Positions 39,793 through 48,228 of a DNA stretch of 64,000 bases are shown piece after piece. A model generated the notes under the pieces. That model saw only the letters and a program-made list of their open reading frames with translations. It was not told the DNA's origin and made no database searches. The DNA comes from Pseudarthrobacter albicanus. GTDB lineage: Bacteria; Actinomycetota; Actinomycetes; Actinomycetales; Micrococcaceae. The DNA is taken from assembly GCF_018224015.1 (NCBI RefSeq), contig NZ_JAGPOT010000025.1, positions 35,811 through 99,810 on the forward strand. Direction: 5' to 3'. The first letter of the stretch is position 1; each line of letters begins with the position of its first letter. The position numbers and the translations under genes were made by a program.

Positions 39793-40149
39793 CGCCGCGC
39801 AGTATCGGCCGACCGCACCCTCCCGCAGGGCTTCCGCCCAGGCGGCAAGCCGTTGCGCGGCCCGCCCGTAGTGGAACAGCTCGGCGGGCGTGAGCGCCTC
39901 GAGGTCTGTCTCGGACAGCCTCCGGGCAAGCTCGGCGCCGGGCGTCTGGGCGGAGAGCGCCGTGCCTTCCCTGTGCCAGTGGACGTCCTCCGCCGCTTCC
40001 CCAGCGACGAGCCGCCGAAAGAGGAAATCCACCACGCCCGGGCTCATCGCCTTCAGCACGCCGGATGCATCCCGGGGAGAAGCGTGGTCCGGAGAGGCGT
40101 GGTCCCGAAAAGCAGGGTCCGGAATAGCAGGCTCTGATGCGTTGTCCAT
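39763..40149 (-). pseudogene. N-terminal fragment of a DUF222/13E12-type gene, preceded by an SOS box
   Basis: A 128-residue frame. Residues about 75-115 (LSETDLEALTPAELFHYGRA, then AQRLAAWAEALREGAVGRY) look like the DUF222 N-terminal helix pair found in 13E12 proteins, which continue for several hundred residues. Here the frame runs into the minisatellite and stops in CAAPPGGGPPPA, with no HNH part. The LexA-type box 14 bases before the ATG would make it damage-inducible. It might be a remnant or a short SOS peptide; I favour a remnant. Confidence 0.6.
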
Positions 40150-40162
40150 GGCCCCATGGTAT

Positions 40163-40178
40163 TCGAACATATATTCGA
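40163..40178. promoter_or_regulatory. SOS box in front of the DUF222 fragment
   Basis: TCGAACATATATTCGA, with an outer T/A pair extending the symmetry (TTCGAA on both sides). It fits the same pattern as the lexA and recA boxes. It overlaps the likely -10 region of the minus-strand fragment. Confidence 0.82.
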
Positions 40179-40224
40179 ATACAAGACCGGGGGCGACACC
40201 CCTTCCGTCACGGGAATTCCCCAC

Positions 40225-40505
40225 CATGCCTATCCGGTTAACTCAGTGAGTGTGAGGATTTATGGTTCGTCCTGATTTTCCGCGGTCGATTGTGGAGTTC
40301 AGCACCGGTTCCCCGATGATGGGGCTTGGCGGGCTTATCTGGCGGCTTGTCGCTGGCCGGAAGGCCTTCGGCGCCCGCGGTGCCCATGGCCGCCTTCCAG
40401 ACCCTGCTGGGTCTCGGCGCTAACGAATCGGCGACCGCCTACATCCAAATAATCACGGTCGGACCGGGCCAACATCACAAGAGCTGAGCTAACCGGATAG
40501 GCATG
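40225..40505 (+). mobile_element. IS1595-type deletion derivative with both terminal inverted repeats
   Basis: Ends CATGCCTATCCGGTTAACTC (from 40225) and, inverted, CATGCCTATCCGGTTAGCTC (to 40505) match at 19 of 20 positions. Inside, the plus strand begins MVRPDFPRSIVEF, shifts frame, continues FPDDGAWRAYLAACRWPEG, and then joins a transposase-like end AFQTLLGLGANESATAYIQI. The middle of the transposase is missing, so the element is 281 bp and cannot move by itself but could be mobilised in trans. Flanks share CCCCAC, a possible but weak target duplication. Confidence 0.75.
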
Positions 40506-40547
40506 CCCCCCACCTTTGAAGGGCTGGTCCGGCGCGTTCCTCGGAAT

Positions 40548-40901
40548 CACCGGGGATTTCCGGGGTCGCGAAGTCAAAGCCGGGGAATTTCAGCGCGTGC
40601 GGGGCCGTCTGCATATCTGGTCCCCGCGGTCCGGGGGGGCTTTGGCGCCGACACGCCGTCGCCGGGCCGGGTTTCCGTGGCTTGGGACTTCAAAGTAGCC
40701 CCGGACCACGGCCGTCGGCATCTTCGGACCGCGGCCACCGGAAGCACCGGGGATTTCCGGGGTCGCGAAGTCAAAGCCGGGGAATTTCAGCGCGCGCGGG
40801 GCCGTCTGCATATCTGGTCCCCGCGGTCCGGGGGGGGCTTTGGCGCCGACACGCCGTCGCCGGGCCGGGTTTCCGTGGCTTGGGACTTCAAAGTAGCCCG
40901 G
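40548..40901. repeat. 155-bp direct duplication (40548-40702 and 40745-40901)
   Basis: Both copies run from caccggggatttccgg through gtctgcatatctggtcc to cttcaaagtagcc, offset 197 bases at the start and 198 at the end because copy 2 has one extra g in its G run. Differences are few (for example cgcgtgcgg against cgcgcgcgg). No plausible gene is on either strand. Confidence 0.9.
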
Positions 40902-40936
40902 GACCGCCGCACAGCCGGATATGAGACGATCGGACG

Positions 40937-42229
40937 ATGACCCCGCGCGGATTGGCTTCCACTGCCCGGACCGCCAAACGCCGGGCCGCCAGCGGCGCCA
41001 AGGGCAAGGCCGCCAGCGGCGCCAAGCCCGCCAAGGGCAGACCAGTCGGCCTCCGCCTGGCCGGCATCGATGCCGCCCGCGGACTGGCCCTGCTGGGCAT
41101 GATGGCGACCCATGTGCTGCCCACCTTCGAATCAGACGCGCAGCTCACCCCGACCTGGGTCGGGCTGGTATTTTCCGGACGCGCCTCGGCGCTCTTCGCC
41201 GTGCTGGCCGGCGTCGGGCTGGCGCTGTCCACCGGGAAGCAGCAGCCGCTCGAGGGATCCGGGCTGGCGGCGGCCCGCCGGGGCATCGCGTGCCGGGCAC
41301 TGGTGGTGGGCGCCGTCGGACTGTCGCTGGGCGGGCTGGAAGTCAACATCGCCATCATCCTGGTCCACTACGCCGCGCTGTTCCTCTGCGTCCTGCCGTT
41401 CATCGGACTCGGCGCGAAACGCCTGTTCGGACTCGCGGCCGCCTGGGTGCTCGTCACCCCGGTGCTGGCCTACCTGCTGCGGCCCTGGCTGCTGGCCGCC
41501 AGGCCGCCCCTGCAGCTGGGACACAACCCCGGGTGGGAGGACCTGTCCACCCCCGCGAGAATGCTGGGTGACCTCTTCCTGACCGGCTACTATCCGGTGT
41601 TCCAGTGGATCGCGTATCTGCTGATCGGCCTCGCGGTCGGCCGGCTGGCCGTGTCGACGGCGGTGGTGCAGGTCCTGCTGCTGGCCGGCGGGACCGTGGT
41701 GGCGGTCCTGGCCAAATGGCTCGGCATCGTGATGATGGAGGACTGGGGTGGCCTGGCAGCCCTCCAGGCACGGTTCGCGGACCCGGCGTACCCGCTCGAC
41801 AGCCTGCTTCAGGTCAACCTGGCCGGCATTGAACAGTCGGGGTCATGGTGGTGGCTGGCGACCGCCGCCCCGCATTCCGGCACCACGCTGGATCTGCTCC
41901 ACACCTCCGGTGTCGCGGCGGCCGTTATCGGTGCCTGCCTGCTGCTCGGCAGGCTCGGCCAATGGGTCGAGCTGGATCTGTTGCTCCCGCTGCGCGGCGC
42001 CGGCGCGATGACCTTGAGCCTGTATACCGCGCACCTGTGCGTCATGGCGGCCCTGTACGGGCAGCCGCTGCCGGCCGGCTGGACGGTGGAGGCCGTCTAC
42101 TGGGCCCAGGCCGCCGCCGTCGTGGTGATCGGCACGGCAATCGCCGCGCTCAGGTGGCGCGGGCCGCTGGAATGGCCGGCGCATGCGGCCAACCGGCTCG
42201 GCCGCTACCAGCCGGCCCGCCTCCGCTGA
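40937..42229 (+). CDS. Membrane acyltransferase-like protein (DUF1624/DUF418 type)
   Basis: A 430-residue protein with about ten hydrophobic segments. After a basic Ala/Lys/Gly head of 38 residues comes RLAGIDAARGLALLGMMATH, the signature with Asp and His of the heparan-alpha-glucosaminide N-acetyltransferase-like family, and the C-terminal part resembles DUF418. It may transfer an acyl group across the membrane to a surface glycan; substrate unknown. The message may be leaderless, since GATATGAG lies close to the ATG. Confidence 0.82.
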   Translation: MTPRGLASTARTAKRRAASGAKGKAASGAKPAKGRPVGLRLAGIDAARGLALLGMMATHVLPTFESDAQLTPTWVGLVFSGRASALFAVLAGVGLALSTGKQQPLEGSGLAAARRGIACRALVVGAVGLSLGGLEVNIAIILVHYAALFLCVLPFIGLGAKRLFGLAAAWVLVTPVLAYLLRPWLLAARPPLQLGHNPGWEDLSTPARMLGDLFLTGYYPVFQWIAYLLIGLAVGRLAVSTAVVQVLLLAGGTVVAVLAKWLGIVMMEDWGGLAALQARFADPAYPLDSLLQVNLAGIEQSGSWWWLATAAPHSGTTLDLLHTSGVAAAVIGACLLLGRLGQWVELDLLLPLRGAGAMTLSLYTAHLCVMAALYGQPLPAGWTVEAVYWAQAAAVVVIGTAIAALRWRGPLEWPAHAANRLGRYQPARLR

Positions 42230-42281
42230 GACGGGGCCAGCCCAGAGAGGGGGCCGCGCAAGACGGGGGCAGGCGAGGGGG

Positions 42282-42764
42282 TCAGGCCGCCGGCGCCTTG
42301 GCGCGGAAGAGCCGTTCGGCGTCGCGCATCGAGGCGCGGGCGCGCTTGCGGTCGCCGGCGGCGTCGTAGGCGCAGCTGAGCCGGAACCAGGAGCGCCAGT
42401 CCTCCGGGGCCGCTTCCGTTTCGGTCCGGTACTTTTCGAATTCGAGGTCGGCGGCCGCGCGGATGATCCGTCCGGCGGGCGTCCGCGGCAGGTTGTCCTC
42501 CGGCAGACCGCCTTCGGCTTCAAGAATTTTCGCCATCCGCTCGGTGCGGGCGCCGAACAGCAGCTCGCGGACCAGGGCCCAGGCCCCGATGGCGGGCAGC
42601 AGGAGGTAGGCGACGCCGATGGCCTTGGCCACCGGGTTGGGGTCGGACATCAGCAGCACCGAGCGCTGGAAGGACACCACGAGGTAGAAGACCAGCAGCA
42701 GGGTGACGGCGCCGACCCAGATCTTGGTGCGCTTGGTTTTCAGGGTGGCCAGCACATTCGCCAT
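42282..42764 (-). CDS. Two-helix membrane protein with TPR-like tail
   Basis: A 160-residue protein with hydrophobic segments at about 16-31 and 49-68, then a cytoplasmic region whose end, WRSWFRLSCAYDAAGDRKRA, looks like one tetratricopeptide repeat. It begins five bases after the dapB stop, so it is cotranscribed. I do not recognise a named family. It could be a small scaffolding membrane protein; no function is claimed. Confidence 0.75.
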   Translation of the reverse strand: MANVLATLKTKRTKIWVGAVTLLLVFYLVVSFQRSVLLMSDPNPVAKAIGVAYLLLPAIGAWALVRELLFGARTERMAKILEAEGGLPEDNLPRTPAGRIIRAAADLEFEKYRTETEAAPEDWRSWFRLSCAYDAAGDRKRARASMRDAERLFRAKAPAA

Positions 42765-42769
42765 GGCGC

Positions 42770-43528
42770 TCAGAGTCCCAGGTCCAGGTAGCCGTCCAGG
42801 CCCACGGTGAGGCCCGGATTCGCGGCGACGTTGCGGACGCCCAGCAGCACGCCGGGCATGAAGGAGGCCCGGTCGAACGAGTCGTGCCGGAGGGTCAGCT
42901 GCTCCCCCGGGCCGCCCAGCAGGACTTCCTGGTGCGCCACGAGGCCGCGCAGGCGGACGCTGTGGACGCGGACGCCGTCGACGTCGCAGCCGCGCGCGCC
43001 CGGGCGCCCGGTGCTGGTGGCATCCGGGCTCGGGGCGACGCCGGCGGCGGCACGCTCGGCCGAGATGAGCTGCGCGGTGCGCACGGCCGTTCCCGAGGGG
43101 GCGTCCACCTTGTCCGGGTGGTGCAGTTCGATGATTTCGACCGACTCGAAATACCTGGCGGCCCTGGCGGCGAAGGCCGAGGCCAGCACCGAGCCGAGGG
43201 CGAAGTTGGGCGCGATCAGGACGCCGACGCCGGGCTTGCCGGCGAGGAGATCCGCGAGCCGTGCCAGCCGGTCCGCGTCCCAGCCGGTGGTGCCGACGAC
43301 GGCGTGGAGGCCGTGTTCGACGGCGAAGCGGACGTTGGCCTCGGTGCTGCCGGGGACCGTCAGGTCCACCACGATCCGGGCGCCGGACGAGAGCAGCGTG
43401 TCGAGCGGATCGTTCCGGCCCAGGGCCGCCACGAGCTTCAGGTCAGCGGCGGCTTCGACAGCCTTCACCGCTTCGGCGCCCATGCGCCCGTTCGCGCCCA
43501 GCACGGCGACTGCGAGTTGTTCGGTCAT
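42770..43528 (-). CDS. dapB: 4-hydroxy-tetrahydrodipicolinate reductase
   Basis: A 252-residue enzyme. The nucleotide-binding loop is VLGANGRMGAEAV, and the active-site block is ELHHPDKVDAPSGTAVRTAQ with the catalytic His/Lys. It reduces HTPA to tetrahydrodipicolinate with NAD(P)H. Length is typical. Upstream lies the moa cluster, 124 bases away, and the downstream membrane protein is in the same transcript. Confidence 0.95.
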   Translation of the reverse strand: MTEQLAVAVLGANGRMGAEAVKAVEAAADLKLVAALGRNDPLDTLLSSGARIVVDLTVPGSTEANVRFAVEHGLHAVVGTTGWDADRLARLADLLAGKPGVGVLIAPNFALGSVLASAFAARAARYFESVEIIELHHPDKVDAPSGTAVRTAQLISAERAAAGVAPSPDATSTGRPGARGCDVDGVRVHSVRLRGLVAHQEVLLGGPGEQLTLRHDSFDRASFMPGVLLGVRNVAANPGLTVGLDGYLDLGL

Positions 43529-43652
43529 GGCATCAACCCTACCGCCGGGGCCGCTGCGGCCTGGAACCGGCGGCCCGGCGTTACAGCCCGGCGCCGACGG
43601 CGGCGGCCCGCCCTACCCGCCGGCAGGCCACACCCGCCGGCGCCGGCAGGCC

Positions 43653-44162
43653 CTACTCGCCCGCGCCCACCCATTCGACGGTTCCGTCGGTAAAGAACTG
43701 TTCCTTCCAGATGGGCACCTGGGCCTTGATCCGGTCCACCAGCTCCGAGCAGACCTCGAAGGCCTGGCCCCGGTGCGCCGCCGAGACGGCACAGACCAGC
43801 GCGGGGTCCCCGACCTCCAGCATGCCGATCCGGTGGGCCGCCCAGATCCGCACCGGCTGGCTCTTCCCACCGCCGCCCGGCCTGTCCCGTTCACTGTCCG
43901 GCGCCCCGCCCGGCCCGCCGGCCGGCGTGTGCTCGGCCACGAGGGCCGCGACGACGTCGGCCATCACCTGGTGCGCCGTCGGGTGCGCGCTGTAACTGAG
44001 CCGCTCCACCGGCTTGCCGCCGTCGTGGTTCCTGACGATGCCGCTGAAGCTGACCACGGCCCCGGCGGTGTCAGACTCCACCGCGGCAATGGCCTGGTCC
44101 ACGGAGATCGGCTCGGCGCTCAGTACCGCGTGCACCACTTCGAAGGTTGATTCAGTGCCCAT
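43653..44162 (-). CDS. moaE: Molybdopterin synthase catalytic subunit
   Basis: A 169-residue MoaE. Key blocks are GAVVSFSGIVRNHDGGKPVE and RIWAAHRIGMLEVGDPALVC, and the active-site Lys is in VPIWKEQFFTDGTVEW. It moves sulfur from MoaD to precursor Z. The region between 80 and 100 (GGPGGAPDSERDRPGGGG) is an extra loop. The start overlaps the mog stop by 11 nt. Confidence 0.94.
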   Translation of the reverse strand: MGTESTFEVVHAVLSAEPISVDQAIAAVESDTAGAVVSFSGIVRNHDGGKPVERLSYSAHPTAHQVMADVVAALVAEHTPAGGPGGAPDSERDRPGGGGKSQPVRIWAAHRIGMLEVGDPALVCAVSAAHRGQAFEVCSELVDRIKAQVPIWKEQFFTDGTVEWVGAGE

Positions 44163-44658
44163 GGCTGCCGTCCAGCTGGTCGCAGAGGTGTCCGATGACC
44201 GGGTCCAGCACGCTCAGGCCGTCCATGACGCCCTTCGGGGAGCCCGGGAGATTGACGATGAAGGTCTGGCCGGCCGCCCCCGCATGGCCGCGGCTGAGCA
44301 TGGCCATGGGGGTCTTGGCGGTCCCCGCGCCCCGGATGCCCTCCATGATGCCCGGGATTTCCCGGTCCAGCAGCGGAAGGGTCTGCTCAGGGGTGGCGTC
44401 CGTGGGGCTCAGGCCCGTGCCGCCGCTGGTGATGATCACGGCCGGCTGCTGGGTCAGGAGGGCGCGGAGGGCTGCGCCGACGGGCTCCCCGTCCGGGACC
44501 ACCATGGCCGGATATGACTCGAAGCCGTGTTCGGTGAGCCAGTCAATGATGACGGGGCCGGTGAGGTCCTCGTAGACGCCGGAGGCGGCGCGGGTGGAGG
44601 CGATGACGACGCCGGCCTTCCGGCCCGTCGCTTCGCCGTGGCGGTGTGGTTCGGGCAT
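44152..44658 (-). CDS. mog: Molybdopterin adenylyltransferase (Mog/MoaB family)
   Basis: A 168-residue MogA/MoaB-fold protein. The signature is IITSGGTGLSPTDATPEQTL followed by EGIRGAG. It adenylates molybdopterin before metal insertion. The ATG at 44658 is chosen with GGAG nine bases upstream; a GTG two codons earlier would overlap the moaC stop by GTGA and is also possible. Fourth in the moeA-moaC-mog-moaE run. Confidence 0.9.
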   Translation of the reverse strand: MPEPHRHGEATGRKAGVVIASTRAASGVYEDLTGPVIIDWLTEHGFESYPAMVVPDGEPVGAALRALLTQQPAVIITSGGTGLSPTDATPEQTLPLLDREIPGIMEGIRGAGTAKTPMAMLSRGHAGAAGQTFIVNLPGSPKGVMDGLSVLDPVIGHLCDQLDGSHGH

Positions 44659-44660
44659 GC

Positions 44661-45155
44661 TCACAGTCTCCAGTCCCCGCTCTTGCCGCCGCTTTTGGCG
44701 AGCACCTTGATGTCGGTCAGGACCGCGTGCTTGTCCACGGCCTTGATCATGTCGTACACGCTCAGTGCCGCGACGGAGGCTGCGGTCAGCGCTTCCATCT
44801 CGACGCCGGTGACGCCGTAGGTCTTGACCGTGGCGAACACGGTGACCGAATCGGTGTCGAGTTCGAAGTCGACCGTCACCTTGGCGAGCGGCAGCGGGTG
44901 GCACAGCGGAATGAGGTCCGGGGTCTTCTTGGCGGCCATGATCCCGGCCACGCGGGCCACGGCCAGGGCGTCGCCCTTGGGCAGCTCCCCGTCCATCAGG
45001 AGGCCCAGGACCTCGGCCGTGCTTTGGACGGTCGCGGTGGCCGTGGCCTCCCGCGTGCTCTGCGCCTTGTTGGACACGTCCACCATCTGGGCCGTGCCGT
45101 CCTGGCGCAGGTGGGTCAAACCGTGTTGATTCTCTGCTTCGTTCACAACATCCAT
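44661..45155 (-). CDS. moaC: Cyclic pyranopterin monophosphate synthase
   Basis: A 164-residue MoaC. Active-site blocks are [18 protein letters not shown] and [20 protein letters not shown], followed by the lysines in [19 protein letters not shown]. It makes cPMP from the MoaA product. It overlaps moeA by 13 nt. Confidence 0.96.
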   Translation of the reverse strand: MDVVNEAENQHGLTHLRQDGTAQMVDVSNKAQSTREATATATVQSTAEVLGLLMDGELPKGDALAVARVAGIMAAKKTPDLIPLCHPLPLAKVTVDFELDTDSVTVFATVKTYGVTGVEMEALTAASVAALSVYDMIKAVDKHAVLTDIKVLAKSGGKSGDWRL

Positions 45156-46366
45156 ACTTCCACCTCGGCGCCCGCTGCGAGCGCCGCAGTTCCTTCCGGG
45201 ACCTGGATGAGCACATTGGAGTGCGCCAGGGCGTGGACCAGGTGCGAACCGGCGCCGCCTTCCAGCCGGACGGTGCCGTCCGGGCCCAGCGTGCCGCGCC
45301 GGACCTGGTGCTTGCCGGGCGGGGACGCCAGCGGTTCCGCCAGCCGCGCCCGGACCACGGGACGCGGCGCGGGCGAGCCGAACAGCTCCGAGAGCACGGG
45401 GCGCAGGAACATCTCGAAGGAGACCAGGCAGCTGACCGGGTTTCCGGGGAAGCCCAGCACGGGGACGCCGTCGAAGCTGCCGATGCCCTGCGGGCCGCCC
45501 GGCTGCATCGCGACGGGCGCGAACTCGACGTCGTGTCCGTCCATCGCCTGCCGGACCACCTCGTAGGCGCCCTTGCTGACGCCGCCGGTGGTGACGATCA
45601 GGTCCACGGCCGGGGCGTGCCGGCGCAGCAGGGCGGCGAGCTCTTCCGGCCGGTCGGTGGAGATCCCGGTCCTCGTGACCGCCAGGCCGGCCTGGCGCAT
45701 CGAGGCCTCGAGCAGGGTGCCGTTGGAGTCATAGATCTTGCCCGGCCCCAGCGGACTGCCGGGTTCCACGACCTCGTCGCCGGTGGTGACCAGGAGGATC
45801 GCCAGGGCGCGGTGGACCGGGACCTCCGTGAATCCCAGGGCCGCCAGCAGGCCCAGCTGGGCCGGACCAAGGAAGGTCCCGGCGGCGAGCGCCGGTTCCC
45901 CGGCGCGGAGGTCGCTGCCGGCGTCGCGGACGAAGTTCCCGGCCGGGGCGGCGGGCAGGCGGACGGTGGCCGGCTGCCCGGGCGGGGGAAAGGAATCCGG
46001 CACCGCCTGTTCAACCGGTACGACGGCGTCGGCGCCGGGGGGCAGCATGGCGCCGGTCATGATCGGGGCGGCCGTGCCGGGGGCGAGTTCCGCCGGGGCG
46101 GCACCGGCCGGAACGGGGGCGACGACGCGCAGCTCCGCGCCGCCGTCGGGCACGTCGGCGCTGCGGAGGGCGAAGCCGTCCATCTGGGAGTTGGCGAACG
46201 GCGGGAGGTCCAGCGGTGCCGTGATCCCGGCGGCGAGCCCCCGGCCCAGGGCCGCGAGGAGCGGGAGCCGCTCCACCCGGTCCGGGGTGCGTAGAGGGGC
46301 CAGCAGCCCGCGGACCTTGTCGCGGTGCTCTTCCACGCTGACGTGGCGTGTCTGGGTGCGGTGCAT
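45143..46366 (-). CDS. moeA: Molybdopterin molybdenumtransferase
   Basis: A 407-residue MoeA. Domain markers are [20 protein letters not shown] (N-terminal), [19 protein letters not shown] (MPT-binding domain) and [20 protein letters not shown]. It inserts molybdate into adenylated molybdopterin. First of the Moco-synthesis run; the oxidoreductase gene lies 39 bases upstream on the same strand, so both may share a transcript. Confidence 0.95.
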   Translation of the reverse strand: MHRTQTRHVSVEEHRDKVRGLLAPLRTPDRVERLPLLAALGRGLAAGITAPLDLPPFANSQMDGFALRSADVPDGGAELRVVAPVPAGAAPAELAPGTAAPIMTGAMLPPGADAVVPVEQAVPDSFPPPGQPATVRLPAAPAGNFVRDAGSDLRAGEPALAAGTFLGPAQLGLLAALGFTEVPVHRALAILLVTTGDEVVEPGSPLGPGKIYDSNGTLLEASMRQAGLAVTRTGISTDRPEELAALLRRHAPAVDLIVTTGGVSKGAYEVVRQAMDGHDVEFAPVAMQPGGPQGIGSFDGVPVLGFPGNPVSCLVSFEMFLRPVLSELFGSPAPRPVVRARLAEPLASPPGKHQVRRGTLGPDGTVRLEGGAGSHLVHALAHSNVLIQVPEGTAALAAGAEVEVWML

Positions 46367-46405
46367 GGCTGGGTGACCTTTGGTTCGGCGGGCTGCTTCC
46401 GGGGG

Positions 46406-48064
46406 CTACTTCACGCTAACTCTAACCGTGTGGTAGCCGGTGGCCCCGCTGGGGGCAACCGGGGCACGGTCCTCCACCTGCGGGACGCCGCCGAGGTCCG
46501 TGGCCCGGACCTGGACCTCGTACTGCCCGGGTGCCAGCTCCAGCGCCAGCTTCCACTGGTACCAGGTGTCCTTGGAGATCCCCGGGGCGAGCCCGGCCTG
46601 CTGCCAGGGCCCGCCGTTGACCCGGAGCTCGACCTTGGCGATGCCCGTGTGCTGGGCCCAGGCGACGCCGCCGAACGCCACCGTCCCGGCCGCCACGTTG
46701 CGCCCGTCGCGGGGCACATCGATGCGGGAGGACGTCTTGACGGGGCCGCGCTCGGACCAGCCCCGCGGCGTCCAGTAGCCGGCGTCGTCCGCGAAGCGGG
46801 TCACCTTCAGCTCCGTGACCCATTTGGTGGCCGAGACGTAGCCGTAGAGCCCGGGAACGATCAGCCGGACGGGGAAGCCGTGCTCCAGCGGCAGCGGCTC
46901 GCCGTTCATTCCTACCGCCAGCAACGCGTCCCGGCTGTCCGTGAGGGCCTCCAGCGGGGTGCCCGCCGTCCAGCCGTCGGTGCTGCGGGACAGCACCATG
47001 TCCGCCTCCGGCCTGGGGCCGGCGAGGGCCAGCAGTTCGCGGACGGGCCAGCCGAGCCAGCGGGCGTTGCCGATCAGGTCCCCGCCCACCTCGTTGGAGA
47101 CGCAGGCGATGGTCACGTACCGCTCCGTCAGGGGTTTGGCCAGCAGCGTGGCGAAATCCAGTTCGATCTCGCGCTCCACCAGGCCGGTCACCTTCAGGGT
47201 CCACTTCTCCGGCTCGACCAGCGGGACGCGCAGCGCGGTGTCGATCCGGTAGAAGTCCTTGTCGGGGGTCACGAGGGGGCCGAGGCCGTCCAGCCGGATC
47301 TCGGCGCCCGCCGGAACCGGCGCCGCAGGTGAGGCGGCAGCCGGCAGCGCGAGTTTGCTGCGCACCTCCGTGACGGCGGCGGCCGCCCCCCGCAGCATCG
47401 AGGCGAGCAGGCCGGCCAGGACGGCAACGGCGGCCGTTCCGCCGAGGATCTGCAGGAAGCGGCGCCGGGCAGGGCCGGGCTGCCCCGGGACGGCCTGCCC
47501 CGGGACGGGCAGCCCCTCTGCTCCGGCGTCCTGCCCGCCCGCAACGGGCTGCCCCGCTGCTCCGGCGTCCCGCCCGCCCGGGACGGGCTGCCACTCCCCC
47601 AGCCGGCGGATCAGCCAGCGCAGCAGCGATATGCCGGCCACGGCAACGAGCAGCGGGACGGGGATGGCGTACGCGGTCAGTTCGGCCCGGCCCAGCACGG
47701 CCACGAGGCCCACCACACCGAAGACAGCGATGATGGCAACTCCCGCGAAACGGCGCCGCAGCTCGACGATCCCGGAGAGGGCCGCCAGCGCGGCGATGAC
47801 GAGCGCCATGCCGGCCAGCAGCGCCACCTTGTCGGCGGTGCCGAAGAGCGAGATGACCCATTCCTTCACGCCCGGCGGGACGGCGTCGATCACGGCGCCG
47901 CCCACCGCGGTCATGGGTGAGAGTGAGGGGCTCACCAGCCCGGCGGCAAGTTCTCCCAGCACCACCCCGGTGCCGACGGACACCACCCCGGCAGCCGCCG
48001 CCCACGCCAGGACGTGCCGGTTTTCCGTCGGCGCGGTGGCCGGGGCTGTCTGGGTAGTGTTCAC
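46406..48064 (-). CDS. Membrane-anchored sulfite-oxidase-fold molybdoenzyme with internal Tat-like motif
   Basis: A 552-residue protein. Four hydrophobic segments (about 19-40, 79-97, 106-124 and 129-148) precede a Gly/Ala/Pro linker with repeated PVPGG/QDAGA words. Then ARRRFLQILGG (about 199-209) and a fifth helix follow. Residues 255-440 are the Moco domain with the likely Mo-ligand Cys322 in TIACVSNEVGGDLIGN, and 440-552 are the immunoglobulin-like dimer domain with WTPRGWSERGPVKTSSRID. Substrate unknown; sulfite, sulfoxides or other oxides are candidates. It sits beside the moa/moe genes, which probably serve it. Confidence 0.87.
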   Translation of the reverse strand: MNTTQTAPATAPTENRHVLAWAAAAGVVSVGTGVVLGELAAGLVSPSLSPMTAVGGAVIDAVPPGVKEWVISLFGTADKVALLAGMALVIAALAALSGIVELRRRFAGVAIIAVFGVVGLVAVLGRAELTAYAIPVPLLVAVAGISLLRWLIRRLGEWQPVPGGRDAGAAGQPVAGGQDAGAEGLPVPGQAVPGQPGPARRRFLQILGGTAAVAVLAGLLASMLRGAAAAVTEVRSKLALPAAASPAAPVPAGAEIRLDGLGPLVTPDKDFYRIDTALRVPLVEPEKWTLKVTGLVEREIELDFATLLAKPLTERYVTIACVSNEVGGDLIGNARWLGWPVRELLALAGPRPEADMVLSRSTDGWTAGTPLEALTDSRDALLAVGMNGEPLPLEHGFPVRLIVPGLYGYVSATKWVTELKVTRFADDAGYWTPRGWSERGPVKTSSRIDVPRDGRNVAAGTVAFGGVAWAQHTGIAKVELRVNGGPWQQAGLAPGISKDTWYQWKLALELAPGQYEVQVRATDLGGVPQVEDRAPVAPSGATGYHTVRVSVK

Positions 48065-48228
48065 GATTCCAGCATAGGTTCACCGGCGCCTCCACGGCAG
48101 GGCTCCGCGGCCGGCTCTCGGGCACGGTTCCGGGCACCGGACGGGAAAGTCGGGAATTCCCTGCGGCATCCGCCAGATCCCCGGCCCCCGGGCGTGATGC
48201 TTGGGCCGAGGTGGCGTAGCCTGAATTC

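Noticed and set aside
48065..48228. Molybdenum-cofactor riboswitch before moaA
   Set aside because: The ATG lies close to a -10-like word, leaving no room for a leader RNA, and no matching structure was seen.
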